Program-made: the position numbers and the translations under genes
Assembly: GCA_942492055.1 (NCBI GenBank)
Contig: CALODP010000001.1
Coordinates: 207,882-271,881, forward strand
DNA: 64,000 nucleotides
Direction: 5' to 3'
Source: CALODP01 sp942492055
GTDB lineage: Bacteria; Bacteroidota; Ignavibacteria; Ignavibacteriales; Melioribacteraceae
Notes under the pieces: model-generated
What the model was told of the DNA's origin: nothing
The model's database searches: none
Seen by the model: only the letters and a program-made list of their open reading frames with translations
Shown here: one piece after another, positions 35,315 to 44,490 of the stretch
Position numbering within the stretch: the stretch's first letter is position 1
Layout of the letters: the number at the start of each line of letters is the position of its first letter

Positions 35315-36628
35315 ATGAAAAAAACAATCATACTATTTCTTTTAATATGTGCCACTGTATCGGCACAAAATAAAACACTAACTCTCGAAGAGAGTTTGGA
35401 AATCGGATTAAAAAACAGCAAGGAGATAAAGATCTCGGAATCGGTTGTAAGAATAGCCAAAGCTTACACAAAAGAAACAGAAGCCTCGTTCTTTCCTTCT
35501 CTGGCGCTAACGGGAAATTATACCCGTCTTAGTGACGTTGATCCGTTTCAGGTAAATCTTCCAACTGCTCCCTTTCCGATTAAAATACAGGACGCAATAC
35601 TGAACAACTATACCCTGAAAGCCGGTTTCGAGCAACCGTTATTCACCGGTTTCGCATTGAGCAGTCTTAACAAGGCTGCCGAGATAAAACAATCCGCCTC
35701 GGAAATCTCTCTTGATCTGGAGAAGAAGAGAAAAGCGATGAGAATAATCGAAGCCTTTTGGAATTACTATAAGACGGATCAACTGACAGCTCTCGTAGAG
35801 GCTTCTTTAGAGTCATTGACAAAACACAAAGAGAACACTATTCGTCTATCGGAAAACGGTCTCGTTACACAAGACGCGATACTGAAAATAGACGTGGAAA
35901 TAGCTAATAAAGAACTGGCCTTAATTGACGCGGAGAACAACAACCGACTGGCAGGAAACGCCTTTAACAAAGAGCTTGGGCTCCCTCTTTCCGATAAGAG
36001 AGAAATTTCTGTAAACGCGTTTGCGGAAAAAGTTAAAGCAACTGACTTCAACGAAATGCTTGCCGAAGCATATGTAACGCGAGAAGAGTTGAAAGTAAAC
36101 AATAAAATGATAGATGCTAACAAAGAACTTGTCACGGTCGCTTCGGCAAATTATTATCCGCAAATAATGGCTCACGGAAATTTCTATTACAACAAACCGA
36201 ATCAGAGAGTTCTTCCTTTGGAAGATAAATTCAACGAAACATGGGATGTAGGTGTTACTCTTCGATGGAATATATGGGACTGGGGGAAAACCTCCGCGGG
36301 AAAAGAGAAAGCGGAAGAACAATTATATCAGTCGAAAAAAAATGTTGAGCTTCTCAAAGAGAATATCCATCTGGAGGTTTTGAAAAACTATAACAACTAT
36401 ATCTCCTCGGTAAAAAAGATAGATGTAACTAAGCGAGGAGAAAAATCGGCAGAAGAAAACTACCGTATAGTTAAAGAAAAATATTATCAGCAACTTATGA
36501 CCGCTACCGATTTGCTCGACGCGGAAGTGGCAAAGCTAAACGCGAAAACACAAAACATCATAGCTCTGGCCGATTCGGAAATAGCAAAATATAATTTGTT
36601 CAGAGCCATCGGAAGAAAATTGTACTGA
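35315..36628 (+). CDS. TolC-family outer-membrane efflux protein
   Basis: 437 residues with a signal peptide (1-18, ending VSAQ). Two repeated helical halves of the outer membrane efflux protein family are seen: LTLEESLEIGLKNSKEIKISE and FPSLALTGNYTRLSD near the start, then NYYPQIMAHGNFYYNKPNQ and the WDVGVTLRWNIWDWGKT block with the second helical hairpin. It forms the outer-membrane channel for the exporter. It is placed between the two ATPase genes, so both may be needed in matched amounts. Confidence 0.93.
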   Translation: MKKTIILFLLICATVSAQNKTLTLEESLEIGLKNSKEIKISESVVRIAKAYTKETEASFFPSLALTGNYTRLSDVDPFQVNLPTAPFPIKIQDAILNNYTLKAGFEQPLFTGFALSSLNKAAEIKQSASEISLDLEKKRKAMRIIEAFWNYYKTDQLTALVEASLESLTKHKENTIRLSENGLVTQDAILKIDVEIANKELALIDAENNNRLAGNAFNKELGLPLSDKREISVNAFAEKVKATDFNEMLAEAYVTREELKVNNKMIDANKELVTVASANYYPQIMAHGNFYYNKPNQRVLPLEDKFNETWDVGVTLRWNIWDWGKTSAGKEKAEEQLYQSKKNVELLKENIHLEVLKNYNNYISSVKKIDVTKRGEKSAEENYRIVKEKYYQQLMTATDLLDAEVAKLNAKTQNIIALADSEIAKYNLFRAIGRKLY

Positions 36629-36645
36629 CTTAACAAAGAGAAAAA

Positions 36646-37566
36646 ATGTATAGCATAGAAGTAAATAATCTTACAAAAAAATTCGGCGACTTCGTTTCGG
36701 TCGATAATATAAGCTTCAAAGTAAAGCAGGGAGAAATCTTCGGGTTCCTCGGATCGAACGGAGCAGGAAAATCGACAACTATAAGGATGCTCTGCGGTAT
36801 CCTTCAACCGACATCCGGAGACGCGTTGGTCGGCGGACATAGTGTTATGCAAGAACCCAATTCCGTGAAAAGAAAAATCGGATATATGTCGCAGCGTTTT
36901 TCCCTTTACAACGATCTTACGGTTGAAGAGAATATAAATTTCTTCGGCGGAGTATACGGCTTGAGTGGTGAAACGCTTAACGAAAGGAAAAAATGGGTTC
37001 TTGAAATCGCGAATCTGAAAGGGAAAGAGAGCATATTAACAGGCTCCTTGCCCGGAGGGATCAAACAGCGCCTTGCCCTGGGAACCGCTGTTATTCATAG
37101 GCCGAATATCGTATTCCTCGATGAGCCTACAAGCGGTGTCGATCCTATTTCGAGAAGAGGTTTCTGGGAACTGATAAACTATCTAAGCAACGAGGGAACA
37201 ACCGTATTCGTAACAACCCATTACCTTGAAGAGGCGGAATTTTGTGGCAACATAATTCTTATAAACGCGGGTAAGCTTATTGCCGAAGGCTCTTCGAGCG
37301 AATTAAAATCGAATTACCTAACTCATAAAATTTATGAGTTGGAATGCGACAAAACAATTGAGGCAATGGAAGTTCTGGAGAAAATGCCATTTGTCGAGGA
37401 AACTTCAATATTCGGAAACTCTCTTCACTTAAGCGTTAACACAAAATTCAAAGAGGTTGCGCAGATAGATTATGTACTTAATCAACGAGGAATCGAACTG
37501 AAAAAAGCAGAAGAGATTATCCCGACACTCGAAGATGTATTTATTCATCTTTTGGAGAAAAAATAG
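36646..37566 (+). CDS. ABC transporter ATP-binding protein, YbhF C-half-like
   Basis: 306 residues. Walker A is GSNGAGKST (36-44) and Walker B IVFLDEPTSGVDP. The H-loop histidine is kept (VTTHYLEEAEFC), but the signature motif is altered to LPGGIKQRLALG. This is the mirror image of the first ATPase, so the two would form one good and one poor site in a heterodimer, as in the fused YbhF. It follows tolC after 17 nt and precedes the first permease by 2 nt. Confidence 0.91.
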   Translation: MYSIEVNNLTKKFGDFVSVDNISFKVKQGEIFGFLGSNGAGKSTTIRMLCGILQPTSGDALVGGHSVMQEPNSVKRKIGYMSQRFSLYNDLTVEENINFFGGVYGLSGETLNERKKWVLEIANLKGKESILTGSLPGGIKQRLALGTAVIHRPNIVFLDEPTSGVDPISRRGFWELINYLSNEGTTVFVTTHYLEEAEFCGNIILINAGKLIAEGSSSELKSNYLTHKIYELECDKTIEAMEVLEKMPFVEETSIFGNSLHLSVNTKFKEVAQIDYVLNQRGIELKKAEEIIPTLEDVFIHLLEKK

Positions 37567-37568
37567 CG

Positions 37569-38702
37569 ATGCGAAGAATAATAGCAATTACAAAAAAAGA
37601 GATAAAACAATTATTCCGCGACAAAAGAATGCTTTTTGTAATATTCTTTTTCCCCGTTCTACTATTGGGGGTTTTCGGTTACGCTGTTAATTTCGATGTG
37701 CAAAACGTGCAACTCGCCGTTTATGATAAAGAGAATTCCGATTTAAGCAGAGATTTTGTTCGCTCGATTTCGAGCTCAACTTATTTCACAATCACTACCA
37801 CTATCTCGAAGGATTCGGAAATAAAGGAAACGCTCGATAGAAAAGAGGCGCAGGTTGTTCTCGTTATTCCGAAAGATTTCTCCGAAAAAATTTATTATCC
37901 CAAAGAACATGCGAAGGTTCAGTTTCTTATCGACGGAGTTGACGGAAACACCGCGACAATAATTCAAAACTACGTTACCTCAGCCACATACTCTTTCACA
38001 AGAAAACTACAAGAAGAAAAGCTTGCCGAAATAGGAATGAAACCGGGTTCCCCTATAGAATTAAAATCTGTCTTTTGGTTTAATCCGAATCTCGAAACAA
38101 CGATGTTTCTAATTCCCGGCTTGATAGCGTTAATATTGATCGTAACGGCGGTAATCACCGTATCCTTAACATTGGTAAGGGAAAAAGAGAACGGAACAAT
38201 TGAACAAATAAATGTCTCGTCACTTACTACGCTCGAACTTCTCATAGGAAAATCGATTCCCTATATAGCGATAGCTCTTATCAACGCAATATTTATTCTT
38301 ATCGCGGGATATTTCCTTTTCGACGTAATAGTAAAGGGGAGTCTGTCTTTATTATTCCTCTCAACATTAATATTTTTGATGGCCTCAACAAGTTTGGGAA
38401 TCTTTATTTCCGTAGTATCCGAATCGCAGCAGGTAGCTTTCTCTTTGGCAACTTTCGCTTCCCTGCTTCCGTCTGTAATTCTCTCGGGATTTATTTTTCC
38501 TATCGACAGTATGCCGTGGATTATTCAGGTACTTACAAACTTAACCCCAACTAAATTTTTTATAATCTCTTTGCGCGCCATAATTCTAAAGGGAGTAGGG
38601 TTACAAGCTTTCTGGCCGCAGTTAGTCTATCTGTTGCTCTTTACTTTTGTAATGATGGCTCTCTCAACCGTGATAAACATTAAGAAAATCAAATCGGCAT
38701 AA
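37569..38702 (+). CDS. ABC-2 type permease, YbhS/YbhR-like (first)
   Basis: 377 residues with one N-terminal helix (MLFVIFFFPVLLLGVFGYAVNF), a large periplasmic domain of about 150 residues and five C-terminal helices. The ABC-2 signature region shows as VREKENGTIEQINVSSLTTLELLIGKSIPY (split) and SGFIFPIDSMPWIIQVLT. It should form the membrane channel with the next gene. The operon order HlyD-ABC-(TolC)-ABC-permease-permease matches YbhGFSR except for the split ATPase and the TolC insertion. Confidence 0.92.
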   Translation: MRRIIAITKKEIKQLFRDKRMLFVIFFFPVLLLGVFGYAVNFDVQNVQLAVYDKENSDLSRDFVRSISSSTYFTITTTISKDSEIKETLDRKEAQVVLVIPKDFSEKIYYPKEHAKVQFLIDGVDGNTATIIQNYVTSATYSFTRKLQEEKLAEIGMKPGSPIELKSVFWFNPNLETTMFLIPGLIALILIVTAVITVSLTLVREKENGTIEQINVSSLTTLELLIGKSIPYIAIALINAIFILIAGYFLFDVIVKGSLSLLFLSTLIFLMASTSLGIFISVVSESQQVAFSLATFASLLPSVILSGFIFPIDSMPWIIQVLTNLTPTKFFIISLRAIILKGVGLQAFWPQLVYLLLFTFVMMALSTVINIKKIKSA

Positions 38703-38704
38703 TC

Positions 38705-39835
38705 ATGAAAACAATTGCGCATATAGTAAGAAAAGAATTTTTGCAGTTCAAAAGAGATCCAAAGATGTTTATGATTATTCTTCTGGCTCCCATTCTCCAG
38801 CTTATCCTTCTGGGATACGCGGTTAATATGGATGTGGAAGATGTAACAACCGTTGTTATTGATCGGGATCGCTCCCCGGAAAGCAGAGAGTTTTTGAATA
38901 CGCTTGAGAGTAGTGGTTATTTCAAATTCGTGGAGAGAACAGACTCATACGAAACGTTGCAAGAAAAAATAGAAGAAGGTGAAGCTCTTCTGGGAATAGT
39001 TATTCCTACCGATTTCGAAAAACAAATCGGAAGAAACAAAACGGCCAATGTTCAAGCCATTTTCGACGGATCGGATGGAAATAAGGGAGCAATATCGGCC
39101 GGATATCTGCAGGGTGCTCTTCAAAAATACGCGAACAAACTTACGCTACGAATTTCGAACATAACCGGACATGTAAATCGTTCAGTGCCAATAGTAGAAG
39201 CCGAAACAAGGGCATGGTACAATCCGGAACTGAAAACACGGGTCTTCATGGTGCCAGGTATCGTCGGTCTTTTGGTTTCAATTATTACGTTAATCCTTAC
39301 CTCGTTAGCTATCGTAAAGGAAAAGGAAATAGGAACACTGGAACAAATAATCGTAACACCGATAAAACCGTTGGAACTTATCATCGGAAAATTAATTCCG
39401 TTTGCCATACTCGGTTTTGTCTCAATAATATTGGTCTTGGCGGCTATGTACCTCTTTTTCGGCATTGCTATCAGAGGTAATATCCTTTTCCTATTTTTAG
39501 GTTCGTTTCTCTACATTTTATCCACACTCGGACTCGGGCTTTTCGTATCTACAATTTCCAAAACACAGCAACAGGCAATGATGCTGGCTGTCTTCGTGGT
39601 TCTTCTTCCGATGGTCTTTCTTTCGGGATTTGCCTTCCCTATAGAAAATATGCCGGACGCAATTCAATACACAACCTACATCGTACCGTTGCGATACTTT
39701 ATGACAATAATACGCGGCGCCATCTTAAAGGGAACAGGCTTCGCGGAATTGTGGGCAGAAGTTCTTATGCTCTTCCTTATGGGAGCAACTGTTTTGGCTC
39801 TTAGCGCCTTAAGATTTAACAAGAGACTCGATTAG
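38705..39835 (+). CDS. ABC-2 type permease, YbhS/YbhR-like (second)
   Basis: 376 residues, the same architecture as the preceding permease and clearly homologous to it: FLQFKRDPKMFMIILLAPILQL near the start, VKEKEIGTLEQIIVTPIKPLELIIGKL (split) in the middle and SGFAFPIENMPDAIQY near residue 303. The two permeases would make a heterodimer. Last gene of the exporter operon; no strong terminator is seen right after it. Substrates of such systems include drugs and small cations, but none can be inferred here. Confidence 0.92.
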   Translation: MKTIAHIVRKEFLQFKRDPKMFMIILLAPILQLILLGYAVNMDVEDVTTVVIDRDRSPESREFLNTLESSGYFKFVERTDSYETLQEKIEEGEALLGIVIPTDFEKQIGRNKTANVQAIFDGSDGNKGAISAGYLQGALQKYANKLTLRISNITGHVNRSVPIVEAETRAWYNPELKTRVFMVPGIVGLLVSIITLILTSLAIVKEKEIGTLEQIIVTPIKPLELIIGKLIPFAILGFVSIILVLAAMYLFFGIAIRGNILFLFLGSFLYILSTLGLGLFVSTISKTQQQAMMLAVFVVLLPMVFLSGFAFPIENMPDAIQYTTYIVPLRYFMTIIRGAILKGTGFAELWAEVLMLFLMGATVLALSALRFNKRLD

Positions 39836-39934
39836 GGTCTCTTCCCACTTTTCTAATAGTGTTGCTGTCAACAGAATAAGAGTAATTCAATATATAAGAA
39901 TGGCTTTAGTGCTTCAAAAGGAAGGAGGTAGCGA

Positions 39935-39960
39935 GCTTACTGAGCGAAGTCGAAGTAAGC
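39935..39960. repeat. REP-like palindrome
   Basis: GCTTACT (39935-39941) is inverted as AGTAAGC (39954-39960) around a GAGCGAAGTCGA centre, about 100 nt after the end of the exporter operon. The composition of the centre is unlike the flanking AT-rich DNA and resembles short intergenic palindromic repeats. Other copies would be needed to confirm this. Confidence 0.4.
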
Positions 39961-40330
39961 ATACACTAACGAATTTAATGCGCCATATCATATTTACTTT
40001 GATTTATCCCATCGACTCCATGTTGCCTCCCCGCAAAAATCAGATAAAAAATATTTTCTATGACAATTATTAATAGGATCCGGAAGACTCTATTTCTATT
40101 CAGACAAAGTCTGTTGCCGTTTAGAAATACAATTTCTCTATTCTGATATAAAATATTTGTTACAGAAGAGAAATATATTTTCCAGACATTGTTTGATATA
40201 GTTCTGAAGGAGTTTTTATTTATAAAAGTATATTTCGGAGAAATAATATTTTCTTCAAAGAGAAGATAAACTGTTTCTAAGCTATAACACTTTGTTTCTA
40301 ACTTGTACCAAACTATTTCTAAGATATATT

Positions 40331-40357
40331 AATATTCTTCATAAAGAATATTTTTAT
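40331..40357 (+). terminator. Terminator-like hairpin in the gene-free block
   Basis: AATATTCTT (40331-40339) pairs exactly with AAGAATATT (40344-40352) around a 4-nt loop and is followed by TTTTATG. No annotated gene ends before it, so it may mark the end of an unrecognised transcript or be chance in AT-rich DNA. Confidence 0.45.
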
Positions 40358-40681
40358 GTCTGATAAATATTAATCTACTTCTAGGCTGAATATATTTTAT
40401 CTAAGAAAAAACAAACTCCTTCAAAAATAAAAATACTTCTTCTAAAACTCGGGAAGCTTTGCCATGGAATATTATTTGCCGACACTACGAATAAATATGC
40501 TTCATGGAAAATAATAGGGGCAATATCCCCCGCAATCTCCTATGTAACTTCAAATTTCTTTCGGTAATGATTGGCTATGAGAAAAACAGCTCCGATAAAA
40601 AGCAATTAAGGAAAAGTATCCGTCCGATATTTTTGTATTTTTGGAGTTAAAATTGATTCATACATTTCAAAAAGTAATTTA

Positions 40682-41842
40682 ATGACAGCAGAAAAAGATA
40701 AATTCCAAAACGGCAGCGTGATAACAATTTCGCTCGCGCATCTGGTTCACGACATATATTCTTCCTTCTTGGCCCCTATTTTACCATTGTTAATAGATAA
40801 GCTCGGGATGTCACTCTCCCTTGCTGGGCTATTGACGGTAGTTCAAAGGATTCCCGCCCTTTGTAATTTCGTTATCGGAATGGTTGCCGATAAATTGCCG
40901 GTGCGTTATATTCTCATTCTCGCGCCATCGTTAACCGCAATAAGCATGAGCTTAATCGGGTCGGCTCCCCATTATATCGTATTGATGATCCTTTTATTTA
41001 TTTCCGGAATCGGCTCGGCTCTTTTTCATGTGCCCGCTCCGGTAATGATAAAACAGGTTTCGGGAAACCGGATCGGAAAAGGAATGAGTTTTTTCATGCT
41101 CGGAGGAGAAGGGGCAAGGAGTCTTGCGCCTATTATTATTCTGGGAGCCATCAGTTACTGGGGTCTTGAGGGAACATACAAGCTTATTCCCTTCGGATTG
41201 TTTTGTTCTTTTCTTCTTTATCTTCGATTCAAAAATATTCCGATATCGAAAAATTTCAAGAAGAGTGAAAGTGACGCTAAAATGTTCGATACTTTTAAGA
41301 AGTCTCTTCCTATTTTCGCGAAGATAATGGGAATAATATTTTTTACCTCTTTGCTGAAAAGCGCGCTAACTACTTTTCTTCCTACGTTTATTACATCGCA
41401 GGGATCTTCTTTGTGGGCGGGAGGAATATCCTTATCGATATTGCAACTTTCCGGAGCCGCGGGAACTTTCCTATCGGGAACAATAAGTGATAAGATCGGA
41501 AGAAAAAGAACTCTACTTATTATGGCGACAGTCACTCCCCTATTGATGTGGGCTTTTTTATTTTTGGATAAAGTCTTCGCGATACCGATTTTATTGCTTG
41601 CGGGCTTTTTTATGTTCGCTTCCACTCCGGTTTTATTGGCTATAGTAAACAATATAGAGACAGAACATCCTTCGTTTTTAAACGGAGTATATATGACGTT
41701 CAATTTTGTATTCGGCGCTCTGGCCGTTTGGCTCGTAGGGTTCCTCGGCGATACGATAGGCTTGGAATTAACTTATCAGTTGGCTCCGATTATGGGATTG
41801 CTTGCCATCCCTTTTATTCTGAAATTATCCACAAAAAATTAA
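40682..41842 (+). CDS. MFS transporter, fosmidomycin-resistance (Fsr)-like
   Basis: 386 residues, about 12 membrane helices. The Fsr-like pattern shows in the N-terminal ISLAHLVHDIYSSFLAPILPLL, the GIGSALFHVPAPVMIKQVSG region, FFMLGGEGARSLAP and, in the second half, the SDKIGRKRTLL loop between helices. A drug/H+ antiporter is likely; the substrate is unknown. AlkD follows after 9 nt, so they may share a transcript. The start has no clear Shine-Dalgarno sequence. Confidence 0.85.
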   Translation: MTAEKDKFQNGSVITISLAHLVHDIYSSFLAPILPLLIDKLGMSLSLAGLLTVVQRIPALCNFVIGMVADKLPVRYILILAPSLTAISMSLIGSAPHYIVLMILLFISGIGSALFHVPAPVMIKQVSGNRIGKGMSFFMLGGEGARSLAPIIILGAISYWGLEGTYKLIPFGLFCSFLLYLRFKNIPISKNFKKSESDAKMFDTFKKSLPIFAKIMGIIFFTSLLKSALTTFLPTFITSQGSSLWAGGISLSILQLSGAAGTFLSGTISDKIGRKRTLLIMATVTPLLMWAFLFLDKVFAIPILLLAGFFMFASTPVLLAIVNNIETEHPSFLNGVYMTFNFVFGALAVWLVGFLGDTIGLELTYQLAPIMGLLAIPFILKLSTKN

Positions 41843-41851
41843 CAGAGTATT

Positions 41852-42526
41852 ATGAAAGCGGAAAAATATTTTGCCGAAGTATATGAATCATTTTCAACCA
41901 ACGGGGATGATCGGCGCGCCCCCGAAATGGCTAAATACATGAAGGATCGATTTAAGTTTCTGGGAGTGAACGCTCCTTTGAGAAACGAGCTCTCAAGAGA
42001 ATTTTTGGTTAAAAGCAAACGCCCTGAAGAGGAAAACCTCGAAGAGACCGTAAAGCTCTTCTGGGAATCGGAATATCGCGAACTACATTATTTCGCTGTT
42101 GAGCTGGTTAAGAAATACGCTAAAAAACTGGATGAGCCATTCATAGAATTATTCGAGTATATGATTACGAAAAACTCATGGTGGGATACCGTTGATTCTA
42201 TTGCGTCAAATCTGGTTGGCCCTCATTTTACCCATCATTACGAATTAAGATTTCCCGTTACTGAAGGTTGGATGAACTCGAATAATATTTGGCTTCGGAG
42301 ATCGGCCCTTCTTTTTCAGTTGAAATATAAGGCTAATACCGATTTCGACTTACTAACCGATTACATACTACGCTTAAAAGATTCCGACGAGTTTTTTATC
42401 AGAAAGGCAATCGGCTGGGCATTGAGAGAGTATTCCAAAATATCTCCGGATAAAGTCCTTTCTTTTGTTTCCGCTAACAAGTTATCACCATTAAGTGAGC
42501 GGGAAGCTACACGATTGATAAAATAA
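41852..42526 (+). CDS. AlkD-like DNA alkylation repair protein
   Basis: 224 residues, all-helical HEAT-like repeat fold. The family removes N3- and N7-alkylpurines by base excision without flipping the base out. The active-site region is KNSWWDTVDSIA near 110-121, with Trp and Asp in the positions used by AlkD, and the LRRSALLFQL and FIRKAIGWALREY blocks are typical. The final SPLSEREATRLIK tail also fits. It follows the MFS gene with a 9-nt gap. Confidence 0.9.
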   Translation: MKAEKYFAEVYESFSTNGDDRRAPEMAKYMKDRFKFLGVNAPLRNELSREFLVKSKRPEEENLEETVKLFWESEYRELHYFAVELVKKYAKKLDEPFIELFEYMITKNSWWDTVDSIASNLVGPHFTHHYELRFPVTEGWMNSNNIWLRRSALLFQLKYKANTDFDLLTDYILRLKDSDEFFIRKAIGWALREYSKISPDKVLSFVSANKLSPLSEREATRLIK

Positions 42527-42596
42527 TTTTATTTGCTTACAATAAATATCCTACTACTGCGTTTACCCAATTAGAAAACAATTAACGGATACGCTG

Positions 42597-43136
42597 TTGG
42601 AACAAAAGTTAATCGAAAGATGCCGGAAAGGAGATAAAGAGGCTTTCGCCCCGCTGATAGATGGTTATAAAGCAAAGCTTTATGGCTATTTGCTCCGCTA
42701 TAGCGGAGATAAGGAGCAAGCCGAAGATCTCTTTCAGGAAGCCTTGATTAAAGCGTGGAGAGGATTAAGATCCTATAACGAAAGGAATAAATTCTCCTCG
42801 TGGCTTTTTTCCATAGCGCATAATCTCGCGACAGATTCGTACAGAAGAACAAAAGGGAAAACTATCCTCCCTATTTCGGAAAGAGAAACCGAGATAAGTA
42901 CAGTATCGAATCCGGCAAAAGATTATGAGGCCCGGGAATTAACGGAAAAGGTTGAGGAGGCGCTGACAAAGCTTACAGAAAAACAGAAAGAAGTTTTTTT
43001 GATGCGGCATCAGGCAAATTTGTCATTTAAAGAGATATCAGAGCTTCTCAATCAACCATTGAATACTGTCTTGAGTCATATGCATTACGCGGTGAAGAAA
43101 ATCAGAAATAATTTGATAAAAGAAAATGTCATTTGA
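42597..43136 (+). CDS. ECF-type RNA polymerase sigma factor
   Basis: 179 residues from a TTG start with GGAT upstream. Region 2 reads LYGYLLRYSGDKEQAEDLFQEALIKAWRGL (split, about 28-57) and SSWLFSIAHNLATDSYRR; region 4 is LTEKQKEVFLMRHQANLSFKEISELLNQPLNTV (split, about 125-157). It lacks region 1 and 3, as usual for ECF factors. It overlaps the next gene by 11 nt, the usual coupling between an ECF factor and its anti-sigma factor. Confidence 0.95.
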   Translation: MEQKLIERCRKGDKEAFAPLIDGYKAKLYGYLLRYSGDKEQAEDLFQEALIKAWRGLRSYNERNKFSSWLFSIAHNLATDSYRRTKGKTILPISERETEISTVSNPAKDYEARELTEKVEEALTKLTEKQKEVFLMRHQANLSFKEISELLNQPLNTVLSHMHYAVKKIRNNLIKENVI

Positions 43137-43698
43137 AGAAAAAAACATATCGCAAAAGTTCGAAGAAGAGATTTGGCTCTACCTTGAAGATTCTCTTACT
43201 CCCGAACGCAAGGAATATTGGGATAAGAAGATGACGGAAGATTCCTCTTTGAAAGAGTTTTTCAATCAAACCAAGGAGACAATGAATCTTTTGGATAAGC
43301 TTCCGGAAACAGAACCGGACGAGTTTTTCTACAAAGTGGCGATTGAGAAAGCGGTTAGTAAGAAGTCGATTCGGGACAAGATAAAAGAATTCCTCTATTT
43401 TGAAAAGGCACTTGTTCCTAAACTTGCTTTCACTTTCGTATTGCTGGTAGCTTCTGTTTTGCTCTTTGTGAATTCCGATAAAAGAAATTCCGTAAAGACA
43501 ATAACGTCGGATGTATTGTCTTGGAATTCGAGTAGTATCGATTCGCAAATTCAAACTCTTAGTCAGGGAGTAAACTTACTGGAAAACAAGCGATTGAAAA
43601 ACTACCTGATATACCAGAGAACAAGAGATGAGTGGGACAAAGAAATTTATACCATAGAGAAAAGAATTACCGAACTATCGGAAGATATTGACAACTAA
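43126..43698 (+). CDS. Putative membrane anti-sigma factor without a zinc motif
   Basis: 190 residues: a ~95-residue cytoplasmic part, one membrane helix (PKLAFTFVLLVASVLLFVN, about 98-116) and a ~70-residue periplasmic part. The position directly after and overlapping an ECF sigma gene suggests an anti-sigma role. The H-x3-C-x2-C zinc motif of ZAS-type anti-sigma factors is missing, as are other cysteines. The periplasmic part is helical. No specific family is recognised, so the role is contextual. Confidence 0.6.
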   Translation: MSFEEKNISQKFEEEIWLYLEDSLTPERKEYWDKKMTEDSSLKEFFNQTKETMNLLDKLPETEPDEFFYKVAIEKAVSKKSIRDKIKEFLYFEKALVPKLAFTFVLLVASVLLFVNSDKRNSVKTITSDVLSWNSSSIDSQIQTLSQGVNLLENKRLKNYLIYQRTRDEWDKEIYTIEKRITELSEDIDN

Positions 43699-43713
43699 CA
43701 TCGGAGAAATAAA

Positions 43714-44310
43714 ATGAAAAAGACAGCAATTGGTTTTCTAATCGTATGCTCTTTTTTTCTAACTAACTCAATATTAGCTCAGCATACAATCGAGATACCC
43801 GAGATCCCGGAAATAGAACTTCCGGAAATGGGAATAGGTTTCGAGCTTAGTGAGAAAGAAGAGAGTGAATATCTGAAAGATCTCAGCGCGGATATAAAAC
43901 TGAAGCTGAAGACAATAAAAGAAGTAAATAAAAGGAAATATGCCAAACTTCTTCGTAATGTATACTACAGCGAGTACGAAAAGAAATTTTACGAACTGGA
44001 TAAAAACAAAGAGAGAATAAAAAACAAAGAGAGAATTACTGAGCTTGAGATTCAAACCGAATATCTCGCGGCCAAATACCAAAAAGGGACCGATGGGAAT
44101 AAGGCTGAGATAAAAAAGGATCTAAAGAAGTCTCTTGAAGAACTTTTCGACTTAAAGGAAGAAGAAAGAAAATACGAGATAAAAAAACTCGAAAAGAAAT
44201 TAGCGGATTTGAAAAAGAAAATCACCGTTAGGGAAAATAGCAAAGAAGAAATTATTAGAAGACGAGTAGAAGATCTCTTACAGGAAAGCAAATATCTAAA
44301 ATGGGAATAA
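43714..44310 (+). CDS. Secreted Lys/Glu-rich coiled-coil protein
   Basis: 198 residues with a signal peptide (1-22, ending ILAQ). A proline-rich patch (EIPEIPEIELPEMGIG) follows, then ~150 residues of highly charged helix (KNKERIKNKERITELE, EEERKYEIKKLEKKLADL) with heptad-like spacing. It resembles periplasmic stress sensors of the Spy/CpxP size class in general character only; no LTxxQ motif is seen. Being 16 nt after the putative anti-sigma gene, it is probably the third partner of this ECF set or its target. Function unknown. Confidence 0.6.
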   Translation: MKKTAIGFLIVCSFFLTNSILAQHTIEIPEIPEIELPEMGIGFELSEKEESEYLKDLSADIKLKLKTIKEVNKRKYAKLLRNVYYSEYEKKFYELDKNKERIKNKERITELEIQTEYLAAKYQKGTDGNKAEIKKDLKKSLEELFDLKEEERKYEIKKLEKKLADLKKKITVRENSKEEIIRRRVEDLLQESKYLKWE

Positions 44311-44321
44311 GCTTTAGTGGC

Positions 44322-44371
44322 GGGGGCTTCCGGTAATTCTTCATTATTTCCGGCACCCCCGGTTCTCTCTT
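44322..44371 (+). terminator. Terminator-like hairpin after the ECF operon
   Basis: GGGGG (44322-44326) and CCGG (44330-44333) pair with CCGG (44350-44353) and CCCCC (44356-44360), with a small asymmetric bulge. A TTCTCTCTTTCC tail follows. It lies 12 nt after the stop codon at 44310. Confidence 0.65.
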
Positions 44372-44490
44372 TCCGAAAATAATTCCTCTATTGGAAAAAG
44401 ATTGTTTTGATTCAACTATCTTTTCTTTATATTCATAAAGTATAATAGTTTCATTGAAAAATAATTTTCCAATTTAACTTAACTTATAAT

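Larger units (their letters stand above)
39836..40681. other. 846-bp AT-rich gene-free block with phased repeats
   Basis: No ORF longer than about 30 codons looks coding here. TTTCTAA recurs at exactly 21-bp steps (40274, 40295, 40316). GAAGGAGTTT (about 40206) is inverted as AAACTCCTTC about 220 nt later. CAGAC-AAA-GTCTG is a small palindrome near 40101. Base composition is strikingly A/T-rich with runs of TATTT. It could hold a small RNA, a curved regulatory region or decayed sequence. I cannot choose between these. Confidence 0.5.
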
